Source of the DNA: an uncultured Bacilli bacterium
GTDB taxonomy: Bacteria; Bacillota_I; Bacilli_A; RF39; UBA660
Direction: 5' to 3'
Length of the DNA stretch: 35,287 nucleotides
Assembly: GCA_947585065.1 (NCBI GenBank)
Contig: CANPWX010000003.1
Location: 1-35,287 of the forward strand
Made by a program: the position numbers and the translations under genes. The notes under the pieces were generated by a model. That model was not told where the DNA came from. It saw only the letters and a list, made by a program, of their open reading frames with translations, and did not search any database. Positions 1-9,253 of the stretch are shown in pieces (the stretch's first letter is position 1; each line of letters opens with the position of its first letter).

Positions 1-720
1 TATGAAGAGTTTGCAAAGGAATCCGATATTGTAAAAATGCAAGCTGTTGATATCCACTTTTGGTTAATGAAAGATATTTTACAAAAAGCCGATCGAATGA
101 CAATGGCAAATTCTATTGAAGGTCGCGTTCCTTTCATTGATAAAGAAATCTACAAAGTAGCAAGTGGACTCCCTTTCTCCTATAAAGTAACCAAAGAAAT
201 CATGAAAAAATTAACCGAGCAACAAACCACACCAAATAAAATAGGAGTATGTAAAAAACTAACAGAAAAAGAAATACAAGGAGATATTTTAGTATTAGAT
301 GGCATTCAAGATCCGGGAAATTTAGGAACAATTTTAAGAAGTGCAATGGCCTTTAATATGAAAAATGTGGTATTAAGTCCAACTTGTGTCGATCTTTATA
401 ATCCAAAAGTAATACGAAGTACAGAAGGTATTTTTATTCCTTTAAATATCATACGTACAGATTTAGTCCCATTTATTACAAAGTTAAAAAAGGAAAAAAA
501 TTACTTTGTCATCGGTGCAGACATGAGAGGAAAAGAGATTAGAAAAATGAAAAATTCACCCATGATTCTAGTAATAGGAAGTGAAGGGAAGGGAATTAGC
601 CCAGAAGTACGCACGACAATTGATGAATATGAACGAATTCCCATGAACAATGCGTGCGAATCTTTAAATGCTGCAGTAAGTGCCTCTATTCTTTTATATG
701 AAAGAAGTAAAAGACTATGA
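1..720 (+). CDS. Chimeric ORF, open at the 5' window edge: C-terminal fragment of asparagine synthase (AsnB-like) fused to the catalytic domain of a TrmH/SpoU-family RNA 2'-O-ribose methyltransferase
   Basis: Frame is open from nt 1 (YEEFAKESDIVKMQAVDIHFW...). The AsnB-like part is KADRMTMANSIEGRVPFIDKEIYKVASGLPFSYKVTKE; the SpoU part is ILVLDGIQDPGNLGTILRSAMAF...NPKVIRSTEGIFIPLNI...VIGSEGKGIS...IPMNNACESLNAAVSASILLYE. Switch point is about nt 187-198. Confidence 0.8.
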   Translation, partial: YEEFAKESDIVKMQAVDIHFWLMKDILQKADRMTMANSIEGRVPFIDKEIYKVASGLPFSYKVTKEIMKKLTEQQTTPNKIGVCKKLTEKEIQGDILVLDGIQDPGNLGTILRSAMAFNMKNVVLSPTCVDLYNPKVIRSTEGIFIPLNIIRTDLVPFITKLKKEKNYFVIGADMRGKEIRKMKNSPMILVIGSEGKGISPEVRTTIDEYERIPMNNACESLNAAVSASILLYERSKRL

Positions 721-1193
721 TTTATTTTGGATATACAACTATGTCACATGGACTCAAAGGAGAACTAAAACTATATACAAATTTTTCCTTAAAAGAAAAA
801 GTTTTAAAAACAGGCTTTCCTGTATATATAGAAAATCAAAAGCATATCATTACGACTGTCCGTCATCATAAAGATTATGAATTAGTGACCTTTGATAAAA
901 TAACAGACATTAATGCTGTAGAACATCTTCGCCATAAAGAAATTTATGTTTTAAAAGAAGATTTAAAAGAAGATTTAATTTTAGAAGAACTCATTGGATA
1001 TGAAGTGAGAGAAAAAGAAGAAAGTCTTGGAAAAATAAAAAATATTTTGTATAATAAAAGTGGTATGTTACTAGAAGTAGAAAAAAACAAAAAATTTTTC
1101 ATACCATATCAAGAAAATTTTATAAAATCAATTAATGAAACAAATCATATAGTTTATGTAAATAATGTAAAAGGAGTTTTAGATTCCTTGTAG
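717..1193 (+). CDS. rimM: 16S rRNA processing protein RimM
   Basis: IYFGYTTMSHGLKGELKL N-terminus, PRC-barrel-like C-terminal half (LIGYEVREKEESLGKIKNI...FFIPYQENFI); ATGA overlap with the upstream ORF; directly upstream of trmD. Confidence 0.93.
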   Translation: MIYFGYTTMSHGLKGELKLYTNFSLKEKVLKTGFPVYIENQKHIITTVRHHKDYELVTFDKITDINAVEHLRHKEIYVLKEDLKEDLILEELIGYEVREKEESLGKIKNILYNKSGMLLEVEKNKKFFIPYQENFIKSINETNHIVYVNNVKGVLDSL

Positions 1194-1207
1194 TTTGGGG
1201 GTATCTT

Positions 1208-1867
1208 ATGCAAATTGATATTTTAACACTTTTTCCACATATGTTTGATGGATTTTTAGAAGAATCAATTATAAAACGTGCCATAGAAAAAGGATTAGTC
1301 AAAATAAATATTATCGATTTTCGCGAATTTTCGACATTAAATAATCATCAAGTAGACGATACACCATATGGTGGAGGTGCTGGTATGGTATTACGATGTG
1401 AACCATTAGTCGCGGCTATAGAATCGGTAAGAAAAGAAGATACTTTAGTATGTCTTATGTGTCCTCAAGGAAAAAAATATACCGAAAAAAAAGCAATGGA
1501 TCTTGCTACTAAAAAACATATTGTCCTTGTCTGTGGGCATTACGAAGGATTTGATGAACGCATACGTTCCTTTGTAGATGAAGAAATATCAATAGGAGAC
1601 TATATATTAACAGGTGGGGAGATACCAGCAATGGCAATCAGTGATTCGGTAATTCGTTTACTTCCAGGAGTCATTCGTGAAGAATCGCGATCATTTGACT
1701 CATTTATGAATGGGCTATTAGATTATCCAACCTATACAAAGCCAAGAGAGTTTCGAGGATTAGAAGTCCCAGAAATTCTACTCAGTGGCGACCATAAAAA
1801 AATCGAAGAATGGCGAGAAAAAGAAGCTGAGAAAAAAACGAAAGAAAAAAGAAAAGATTTGCTATAG
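1208..1867 (+). CDS. trmD: tRNA (guanine-N1)-methyltransferase TrmD
   Basis: MQIDILTLFPHMFDGFLEESIIKRA, DDTPYGGGAGMVLRCEP, LVCGHYEGFDERI, EISIGDYILTGGEIPAM, LLSGDHKKIEEWR. Confidence 0.98.
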   Translation: MQIDILTLFPHMFDGFLEESIIKRAIEKGLVKINIIDFREFSTLNNHQVDDTPYGGGAGMVLRCEPLVAAIESVRKEDTLVCLMCPQGKKYTEKKAMDLATKKHIVLVCGHYEGFDERIRSFVDEEISIGDYILTGGEIPAMAISDSVIRLLPGVIREESRSFDSFMNGLLDYPTYTKPREFRGLEVPEILLSGDHKKIEEWREKEAEKKTKEKRKDLL

Positions 1868-1880
1868 GAAGGTGTATCTC

Positions 1881-2339
1881 ATGGAAAAATACCAAATAGA
1901 TAAAAACAAAAAAGCCAAAAAAATTACCAAAAAAGATTGGATGGTAGAAGGAATTCATCTAAATCCTAAAATCAAAGAAAGAGAGCGTTTAATTAAAGTA
2001 GAAGAAATAACTGTAGTAAATAAAAACTTAAAAGAAAAAGTTTTAAAAATGCAGTTTTCAGTCGCGTTTAAACGATTATTAAAGCAGGTAATGAATGTAT
2101 CAGAAAGTGAAAATCCAAGTGATGGAGATATCAAACTGGCTTTATCAGAAGTAGAAAGAATGAAACAAATTTTAAAAGAAAAATATAAAAAAGAATTAAG
2201 CCATCAAGAGTATCATACCATGTGGCGAAAAGCAGAAATACTAGAAGAAGATTTAAAAAGAAAAATAATATATCAAGAACAAAGAAAAGAATTTTTAAAT
2301 CAAATATACAGGGAGGAAGAAAGGGGAAGAAGTAGGTGA
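1881..2339 (+). CDS. Hypothetical Lys/Glu-rich protein (ORF trimmed to an internal ATG that follows a ribosome-binding site)
   Basis: Track ORF 1785-2339 overlaps trmD; the in-frame ATG at 1881 is preceded by aggaaggtg. Translation MEKYQIDKNKKAKKITKKDWMVEGIHLNP... No family recognised. Confidence 0.6.
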   Translation: MEKYQIDKNKKAKKITKKDWMVEGIHLNPKIKERERLIKVEEITVVNKNLKEKVLKMQFSVAFKRLLKQVMNVSESENPSDGDIKLALSEVERMKQILKEKYKKELSHQEYHTMWRKAEILEEDLKRKIIYQEQRKEFLNQIYREEERGRSR

Positions 2340-2902
2340 AAGTATTTGATTTTGACAATACGATTTACAAAGGAGAAAGTACATTTGACTTTGCCATTTA
2401 TGTAATGAAAAGAAAAAAATCCTTACTACGTTACATACCAAGAATAGTTTGGATTTTACTTTTATATAAAATATGTAAAATGAATATTGAAGAATTTACA
2501 GAAAGATTAGAAAAAAATTCCAAATTATTTTTAGAAAATGAAGAATTAATAACATCTCTAGTCCCAGAGTTCTGGCTAGATAATATTGAAAAATTATATC
2601 CTAATATGTTAAAGAAAATTCAAAAAGAGGATATTATTATTACAACCAGTCCAAAATTTTTAATAGATGGAGTAAGAGATCTTTTAAATACAGAAAAAAT
2701 ATTAACAACAGAATTAGACTTAAAATCAGGAAAAATTAAATATTTAAACTTTCAAGAAAATAAAGTAAAAAGTTTTGAAAAAAAATATAAAGGTGAGAAA
2801 ATAGAAGCATTATATACAGACTCTTATAATGATACACCTTTGATGGAGATTGCAAAATCGGTTTATATTGTCAAAAATGGAATACCAAGAAAAATAAAAT
2901 AG
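2336..2902 (+). CDS. HAD-superfamily (HAD-IB/SerB-like) phosphatase, GTG start
   Basis: VFDFDNTIYKGEST (motif I DxDxT), ITTSPKFLI (motif II), ALYTDSYNDTPLMEIA (motif III/IV); GTG at 2336. Confidence 0.8.
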   Translation: MKVFDFDNTIYKGESTFDFAIYVMKRKKSLLRYIPRIVWILLLYKICKMNIEEFTERLEKNSKLFLENEELITSLVPEFWLDNIEKLYPNMLKKIQKEDIIITTSPKFLIDGVRDLLNTEKILTTELDLKSGKIKYLNFQENKVKSFEKKYKGEKIEALYTDSYNDTPLMEIAKSVYIVKNGIPRKIK

Positions 2903-2920
2903 ATAAGGTGACGTGATCGT

Positions 2921-5086
2921 ATGTATGTAGAAGTATTAGTAGAAATACAAAATAAACAAGTGGATAAAACTTTTACATATAAAGTAAAGGAAGAACAACA
3001 AGAAAATGTGAAAATTGGTTGTCGAGTTCTCGTACCTTTTGGAAAAATGATTATAGAAGGATATGTTTTAAATATTTTAAAAGAAACAGAAAGAGATGCC
3101 AAAGAAATCATTGAAGTTTTAGATGAAGAACCAGTATTAAATGAAGAAATGCTCACGTTAGGAAAAGAACTAAAAGAATTAACTTTATGTAGTTTAAGTG
3201 CTTGTTACTCAGCTATGCTTCCAAAAGCTTTGAAAGCAAGTCATAAATCCAAAGTAAATAAAAAATTAGAAAGTTATTTAAAACTATGTGTCTCATTTGA
3301 AACGGCCTACCAATGTTGTAAAAGTGCCAGTCAAAAAGATGTCATTCATTTATTTGAACAAGAAAATGTTCTGTTAAAAAAGAAAGCAAATTTAGTCAGT
3401 GCATCGGCGACAAAAACATTAATAAAAAATAAAATAATTGAAGAAATCACCAGTGAAGTATATCGTTATCAAATAAAAAATACGAATCAAGAAGAAAAAT
3501 GTTCTTTAAATGAAGAGCAAACAAAAGCTGTGAATGAAATAGAAAAGGGACTAAACACATCCAATATTTATTTGCTTCATGGTGTGACAGGTTCAGGTAA
3601 AACCGAGGTTTATTTAGAACTGATTGAACAAGTAATAAAACAAGAAAAACAAGCTTTAGTATTAGTACCAGAAATCAGCATTACCACTCAATTAATAAAA
3701 CGTTTTAGTAAAAGATTTACACGTCTTGCTTGCCTCCATTCAGGGTTAAGTGATGGGGAAAGATTTGATGAATGGCGTAAAATCCTGCGTAACGAAGTAG
3801 ATATTGTCATAGGAGCCAGAAGTGCCGTTTTTGCTCCTTTAAAAAACATAGGAATCATAATTTTTGATGAAGAACATTCTGAATCATTTAAACAAGAAAA
3901 CAATCCAAAATATCATGCCCTAGATGTAGCAAAAATAAGAAGCAAAACTCATCAATGCCCAATTGTTTTAGGAAGTGCAACACCATCATTAGAGACAATG
4001 GCTCGGGCCATGAAAAAAAGATATACCTACATTCCTCTAACAAAAAGAGTAGCAGGAGGAAGTCTTCCCCTCGTTTCATTAGTTGATATGGAACCAGAAA
4101 TCAAAATGCATCACCCCATATTAAGTAGAGAATTAGAGTGCTCAATTATTGAAGCATTAAATAACAACGAACAAGTCTTACTCTTATTAAATAGAAGAGG
4201 ATACTCGACAACCATATCCTGTTCCAACTGTGGATATACTTACCGTTGTCCCTACTGTGATATTACCTTAACATATCACAAAAGTTCCAATCAATTAAGA
4301 TGCCATTACTGTGGATACACCATATACAAAAGTGATATTTGTCCAGAATGTAAAGAAGAGGGATTAAATTATTATGGGCTAGGCACCGAAAAATTAGAAG
4401 ATTATTTAGAAGAAGTTTTTCCAACTGCCAAAATTGTTCGAATGGATCGAGATAGTACTACAAAAAAAGGAGCATACGATCAAATTATAGAAGATTTTCA
4501 AAATCATAAATATGATATTTTATTAGGAACGCAGATGATTAGCAAAGGATTAGATTTTGATCATGTAAGTTTAGTAGGTATATTAAACGCAGATCAATCA
4601 TTAAATATACCAGATTATAGAAGTAATGAAAGAACATTCTCATTACTCTATCAAGCCTGTGGCCGAGCAGGTCGAAGAAAAAAAAGAGGTCAAGTAATTT
4701 TACAAACTTTTAATCCAGAACATTATATATTAAAATGCGTACAAAATGAAAATTATTTTGATTTCTATAAATATGAAATGAACATTCGAAAAACATTGAA
4801 ATATCCACCATTTTTCTATTTAGTAACCATTTTAATTAAAAGTAAAGACTACCATGAAGCCTCACAAGAAGCAAGTAAAATCGCCAAATATTTAAAATCA
4901 CAAATTGATTCCAGTACCATTCTGTTGGGGCCAACCACAGCAAATCAATTTATGATCAATAAAGTCTATCATTTTGAAATAAATATAAAATATCGATTTG
5001 ATGATAAATTAAAAGAAGCATTGAAAGAACTAGATTCGATGTATTTAATGAATAAGAAAGTAGCAATAGATATTGATTTTCAATAA
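2921..5086 (+). CDS. priA: Primosomal replication helicase PriA
   Basis: LLHGVTGSGKTEVYLELI (Walker A), IIFDEEHSESFKQ (DEEH), paired zinc motifs CSNCGYTYRCPYC...CHYCGY...CPEC, GTQMISKGLDFDHVSLVGILNAD, QACGRAGRRKKRGQVILQT. Confidence 0.97.
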   Translation: MYVEVLVEIQNKQVDKTFTYKVKEEQQENVKIGCRVLVPFGKMIIEGYVLNILKETERDAKEIIEVLDEEPVLNEEMLTLGKELKELTLCSLSACYSAMLPKALKASHKSKVNKKLESYLKLCVSFETAYQCCKSASQKDVIHLFEQENVLLKKKANLVSASATKTLIKNKIIEEITSEVYRYQIKNTNQEEKCSLNEEQTKAVNEIEKGLNTSNIYLLHGVTGSGKTEVYLELIEQVIKQEKQALVLVPEISITTQLIKRFSKRFTRLACLHSGLSDGERFDEWRKILRNEVDIVIGARSAVFAPLKNIGIIIFDEEHSESFKQENNPKYHALDVAKIRSKTHQCPIVLGSATPSLETMARAMKKRYTYIPLTKRVAGGSLPLVSLVDMEPEIKMHHPILSRELECSIIEALNNNEQVLLLLNRRGYSTTISCSNCGYTYRCPYCDITLTYHKSSNQLRCHYCGYTIYKSDICPECKEEGLNYYGLGTEKLEDYLEEVFPTAKIVRMDRDSTTKKGAYDQIIEDFQNHKYDILLGTQMISKGLDFDHVSLVGILNADQSLNIPDYRSNERTFSLLYQACGRAGRRKKRGQVILQTFNPEHYILKCVQNENYFDFYKYEMNIRKTLKYPPFFYLVTILIKSKDYHEASQEASKIAKYLKSQIDSSTILLGPTTANQFMINKVYHFEINIKYRFDDKLKEALKELDSMYLMNKKVAIDIDFQ

Positions 5087-5102
5087 AAGAAAGGAAAAGA
5101 AA

Positions 5103-6035
5103 ATGAAAACAAAAATTGTATTTATGGGAACGCCAGAGTTTGCAGTTCCTGTATTAGAAGGATTAATAGAAAATTATGATGTTGTCCTTGTGGTATCGCA
5201 GCCAGATAAATTAGTAGGAAGAAAACAAGTACTGACACCGACACCAATCAAACAACTTGCATTAAAATATAATATTCCTGTTCATCAACCAGAAAAACTA
5301 AAACTAGATTATGCTCCTATTGAAGAAGCAAAGCCAGATTTGATTATTACCTGTGCTTATGGTCAGATAATTCCAGAAAATATATTAAACATCCCACGAA
5401 TTGGCTCATTTAATGTGCATGCTTCTCTTTTACCAAAATTAAGAGGAGGTGCGCCGATTCATAAAGCACTCATCAATGGCGAAGAAAAAACAGGAGTTAC
5501 GATTATGTATATGGATAAAGGGATGGACACCGGAGACATCATTGAAAAAAAAGAATACAAAATAAAAAATAATGACAATGTAGGAACTTTACATGAGATA
5601 CTATCCATTATGGGACGAGATTTATTATTAGAAGTATTACCAAGTATTATCCAAAAAACAAATAAAAGAGAAAAGCAAAACGAACAAGAAGCAACTTATG
5701 CCTATAATATAAAAAGAGAAGAAGAAAGAATCGATTTTTATAACAATGGGAAAAAAATTATCAATCAAATTCGAGGCTTAAATCCATGGCCAACCGCGAA
5801 TATAGTAGTGAATGGGGAAGAATTTAAAATATTAGAAGCAGGATTTAAACAAATTCCATCTAAAACGCCAAATCAAGTCGTAGAAGTGACACCTGTTAGC
5901 ATTGGAATAGGATGTTTAGATGGAATAATTGAAATTACAAAATTAAAACCATTTGGCAAAAGACTCATGAGTACGAAAGAATATCTAAATGGTATGAAAA
6001 AAGAAACCATTTTAAATTGGAAGATCAATGAATGA
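5103..6035 (+). CDS. fmt: Methionyl-tRNA formyltransferase
   Basis: IVFMGTPEFAVPVLEGL, QPDKLVGRKQVLTPTPIKQLA, FNVHASLLPKLRGGAPIHKALINGEEKTGVTIMYMDKGMDTGDI. Start trimmed to ATG 5103. Confidence 0.96.
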   Translation: MKTKIVFMGTPEFAVPVLEGLIENYDVVLVVSQPDKLVGRKQVLTPTPIKQLALKYNIPVHQPEKLKLDYAPIEEAKPDLIITCAYGQIIPENILNIPRIGSFNVHASLLPKLRGGAPIHKALINGEEKTGVTIMYMDKGMDTGDIIEKKEYKIKNNDNVGTLHEILSIMGRDLLLEVLPSIIQKTNKREKQNEQEATYAYNIKREEERIDFYNNGKKIINQIRGLNPWPTANIVVNGEEFKILEAGFKQIPSKTPNQVVEVTPVSIGIGCLDGIIEITKLKPFGKRLMSTKEYLNGMKKETILNWKINE

Positions 6036-6044
6036 TCTTTTTTC
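6021..6044 (+). terminator. Intrinsic terminator whose stem includes the end of fmt
   Basis: AAGATCA-atgaa-TGATCTT followed by a T-rich tract; the stem covers the fmt stop codon. Confidence 0.7.
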
Positions 6045-6094
6045 TTTTCTTGCAACTTCATTCATTTTATGAAATAATAAAAGCGGTGATTTTC

Positions 6095-7108
6095 ATGAAT
6101 ATTTATAATTTAACCAGAGAAGAATTAGAAAATTATTTTGAAACAAAAAATGAGAAAAAATTTAAAGCAACACAAGTTTATGAGTGGCTTTATCAAAAGA
6201 AAATCAAACAGTGGGATCAAATGAGTAACATCAAGAAAGAAGTAAGAGAAAAGTTACAACAAGACTTTGTAATAGAACTACCAAAAATCATCAAAAAAGA
6301 AAGTGATACAGATGTAAATAAATATTTATTTGAATTAAAAGATGAAGAAAGAGTAGAGGCCGTATTAATGCATCATGATTATGGCCTTAGTCTATGTGTA
6401 TCTTCTGAAGTTGGGTGTAATATGGGTTGTAAATTTTGTGAATCAGGAAGACTAAAAAAAGTAAGAAATTTAACCACTGGTGAAATGGTGGGACAAATTC
6501 TAGCTATTGAAGAAGATATTCATGCATCTTTGTATTCAGTTGTCATTATGGGAATTGGAGAGCCTTTTGATAATTATGAAAATGTAATCCGTTTTATAAA
6601 GATCATCAACGATGCGAAGGGTTTACAAATTGGTGCAAGACATATTACCGTTTCCACATGTGGATTAGTTCCTAAAATAAAAGAAATTGCTGACTTTCCA
6701 ATTCAAATTAATTTAGCCATTTCTCTTCATGCACCAAATGATGAGTTGCGTAGTAAATTGATGCCAATTAATCGAGCTTATCCAATTAAAGAAGTACTAA
6801 ATGCTGTGGAGGAATATATAAAAAAAACACATCGAAGAGTTACGATCGAATATATTTTACTAAAAGATGTCAATGATTCAGTCGAATGTGCAATCCAACT
6901 AGCGGATTTATTAAAAGGAATGAATGCTTATGTGAACTTAATTCCCTATAACGAAACAGAAGCAATGGAATTTAAAAAAAGCAAGAAAAGTCAAATTGAT
7001 TTGTTCTATAACACATTACAAAGTAAAAAAATTGGTGTGACAGTAAGAAGAGAATTTGGAAGTAAAATTTCCGCGGCCTGTGGACAACTTCGCAGTAAAA
7101 AAGTTTAA
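6095..7108 (+). CDS. rlmN: 23S rRNA/tRNA adenine-C2 methyltransferase RlmN (radical SAM)
   Basis: CVSSEVGCNMGCKFCESG (CxxxCxxC radical-SAM motif), TTGEMVGQI, VVIMGIGEPFDNYENV, HITVSTCGLVPKI, NLAISLHAPNDELRSKLMPIN. Start trimmed to ATG 6095. Confidence 0.96.
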   Translation: MNIYNLTREELENYFETKNEKKFKATQVYEWLYQKKIKQWDQMSNIKKEVREKLQQDFVIELPKIIKKESDTDVNKYLFELKDEERVEAVLMHHDYGLSLCVSSEVGCNMGCKFCESGRLKKVRNLTTGEMVGQILAIEEDIHASLYSVVIMGIGEPFDNYENVIRFIKIINDAKGLQIGARHITVSTCGLVPKIKEIADFPIQINLAISLHAPNDELRSKLMPINRAYPIKEVLNAVEEYIKKTHRRVTIEYILLKDVNDSVECAIQLADLLKGMNAYVNLIPYNETEAMEFKKSKKSQIDLFYNTLQSKKIGVTVRREFGSKISAACGQLRSKKV

Positions 7109-7124
7109 ATAAAGAAAAATACGT

Positions 7125-7132
7125 GCTATAAT
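7125..7132 (+). promoter_or_regulatory. Extended -10 promoter (TGCTATAAT) upstream of the thyX-like gene
   Basis: acgTGCTATAATtg about 40 nt upstream of the ATG; no convincing -35. Confidence 0.5.
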
Positions 7133-7170
7133 TGTTTATAGAAGGATAATTTGGGGATAGAAAGGAAACT

Positions 7171-8355
7171 ATGAATGCAAAAATAACAGGGGTTACGACA
7201 ACTAACCCAGAAATTATTAAAAATTTTGATAGGAAAAATTTAGAATATCAAGGGGGTTACAATGCCAATATTTGCTATACCCAAAAAGATTGGGACGATA
7301 TTATTACAGAACCAAAAGAAAACACCGAAAATAGAATTTTAGGAAATAAAGAAAACAATCATCACAGCGTATTTGGACATGGTTATATCTCTTTATATTT
7401 AACAGAAATTCCTAAAATTCTGGCCATGATACTTAATAATGAGCATGAATACAATACGAGTGAAAAATCAGCAAGATATACTAAAATGCATCCAACGGAA
7501 AAAGAATTATTACTTTATGATAAATGGACGACGTTACTAGAAAAAGAGATAGATAAAAAATATCCAGATGAAAAATTTTTAAAAATCCGTAATCGTTATC
7601 ATAAACTTGCTATGGAAAATGCCCGTTATATGATCTCAGTAATGACTCCAACTAAAATGGCTTATACAACATCTTTTAGACAATGGAATTATATCTATGA
7701 TTTTGCAAGAACATGGGCAAAGGAAGAAACAACAAATCCTCTAAAAATAAAACTAAAACCTTATATGGAAGAATTTGCAGATACACTGATGAAAACAAAC
7801 ATGATTACAGGGGATATCAAAGACTATCGAAATCGCTCCTTTTCTTTAATTGTAGACGATAATGACTATCCAGAATATTTTGGTCGTACTTACAGTGTCA
7901 ATTATCTTGCATCATTTGCCGAAGTCGCTCAGCAGCAAAGACACCGTAGTATCTATCAAAATATGAAATATTTAGAACAAGAACTGTATATTGTGCCTCC
8001 AATTTTAAAAGAAAACAAAGAATTAGAAAAAAAATGGCTTGCAGATATCTCTTCGGTCGGAGAACTGATTCCTCAAGGAAGACTAGTCGAAGTAAATGAA
8101 TCAGGAAATTATGAATATTTCATCATGAAACTAGAAGAAAGACTTTGTTCCTGTGTGCAACTAGAAACTTGTATGCAAAATAAAGAAGTGTTAGAAAAAT
8201 ATATAAAAGCTCTAACATCTTCAAATGATCCAAGACTAAAGAAAGTGTTAGAATCCTTGCTTCCATACACAAATGGAGCAAGATGTATGGCTGGTTACCA
8301 TTGCCCAGAACCATGCGGTTTTAAAGAAGGAATAAATCTCACCAGAAAAATTTAA
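7171..8355 (+). CDS. thyX: FAD-dependent thymidylate synthase (ThyX)-like protein with an apparent internal duplication (two ThyX-like halves)
   Basis: Half A: HHSVFGHGYISLYL...EYNTSEKSARY...NARYMISVMTPTKMAYTTSFRQWNYIYDFAR. Half B: YLASFAEVAQQQRHRSIYQNMKY...LIPQGRLVEVNESGNYEYFIMKLEERLCSCVQLETC. Both resemble the ThyX layout (HxSxxxH, RHR, SxRY, xARxxxP, Q/E-rich end). Confidence 0.75.
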   Translation: MNAKITGVTTTNPEIIKNFDRKNLEYQGGYNANICYTQKDWDDIITEPKENTENRILGNKENNHHSVFGHGYISLYLTEIPKILAMILNNEHEYNTSEKSARYTKMHPTEKELLLYDKWTTLLEKEIDKKYPDEKFLKIRNRYHKLAMENARYMISVMTPTKMAYTTSFRQWNYIYDFARTWAKEETTNPLKIKLKPYMEEFADTLMKTNMITGDIKDYRNRSFSLIVDDNDYPEYFGRTYSVNYLASFAEVAQQQRHRSIYQNMKYLEQELYIVPPILKENKELEKKWLADISSVGELIPQGRLVEVNESGNYEYFIMKLEERLCSCVQLETCMQNKEVLEKYIKALTSSNDPRLKKVLESLLPYTNGARCMAGYHCPEPCGFKEGINLTRKI

Positions 8356-8513
8356 AAGAAAATAAGGATAAAAAGGAAGGAATAAAACATATAATGTAAA
8401 GAGTATGTAAACATTTGTTAAATTTTTGTAATTTTAAATGTCAAAAGAAAGTTAAGAATTTACTAAAATTAAAAATTTTGATATGCTTATTGTAATTAGT
8501 AGAAGGTGATAAC

Positions 8514-9248
8514 GTGAAATCTTATTATTTGACAGATGCCGGGAAAGTACGAAGCCATAATGAAGATTCTGTAACCATTGTCAAAAATGGAAGCGGAGAA
8601 CTTCTTCTTTTAGTCGCGGACGGTATGGGAGGGCATCGAGCAGGAGAAGTAGCCTCTAGTCTAGCCATTACCCATTTTGGGAAACGCTTTTCCAAAGTAA
8701 GTAGCATAGGTTCAAAACTAGATGCAGTAAATTGGCTAAATGATAACGTAAATGAAATCAATGAAGAAATATTAGAATATGCCAAAAATCATTTTGATTC
8801 CACAGGATTAGGAACAACCTTAGTACTTGCTTTATTAACAAACGATTATCTTATTTTTGGAAATATAGGAGATTCTTCAGGATTTGTTTGGAAAAATAAT
8901 AAACTTCATAAAGTAACAAAAGATCATACATTAGTAAGTTTGCTCGTGGAAGCAGGTAACTTAACCGAAGAAGAAGCCAAAAATCATCCAAAGAAAAATG
9001 TTTTAATGAAAGCATTAGGAGCAGGGGAACAAGTAGATATGGATATATTTGATGTAGAACGAGATGTGGATGGTATCTTACTTTGCAGTGATGGATTAAC
9101 TGGAATGCTATCTACTGAACAAATTGAAAAAGTTTTAGAAGAAGACAAATCGATAGAAGAAAAAGTAAAATTGTTAATCCGTAAATGCAATGCAAGAGGC
9201 GGGACTGATAATATATCTGTCGCATTTTTAGATATGAAGAAGGTGTAA
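8514..9248 (+). CDS. prpC: PP2C-type Ser/Thr protein phosphatase (PrpC/Stp-like)
   Basis: TDAGKVRSHNEDSV, LLLVADGMGGHRAGEVAS, IFGNIGDSSGFVW, GILLCSDGLTGML, RGGTDNISVAFLD. Confidence 0.95.
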   Translation: MKSYYLTDAGKVRSHNEDSVTIVKNGSGELLLLVADGMGGHRAGEVASSLAITHFGKRFSKVSSIGSKLDAVNWLNDNVNEINEEILEYAKNHFDSTGLGTTLVLALLTNDYLIFGNIGDSSGFVWKNNKLHKVTKDHTLVSLLVEAGNLTEEEAKNHPKKNVLMKALGAGEQVDMDIFDVERDVDGILLCSDGLTGMLSTEQIEKVLEEDKSIEEKVKLLIRKCNARGGTDNISVAFLDMKKV

Positions 9249-9253
9249 TTAAA

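Noticed and set aside
680-871. 63-aa + strand ORF
   Set aside because: Overlaps the end of the SpoU ORF and rimM in another frame; low-complexity translation and no family resemblance.
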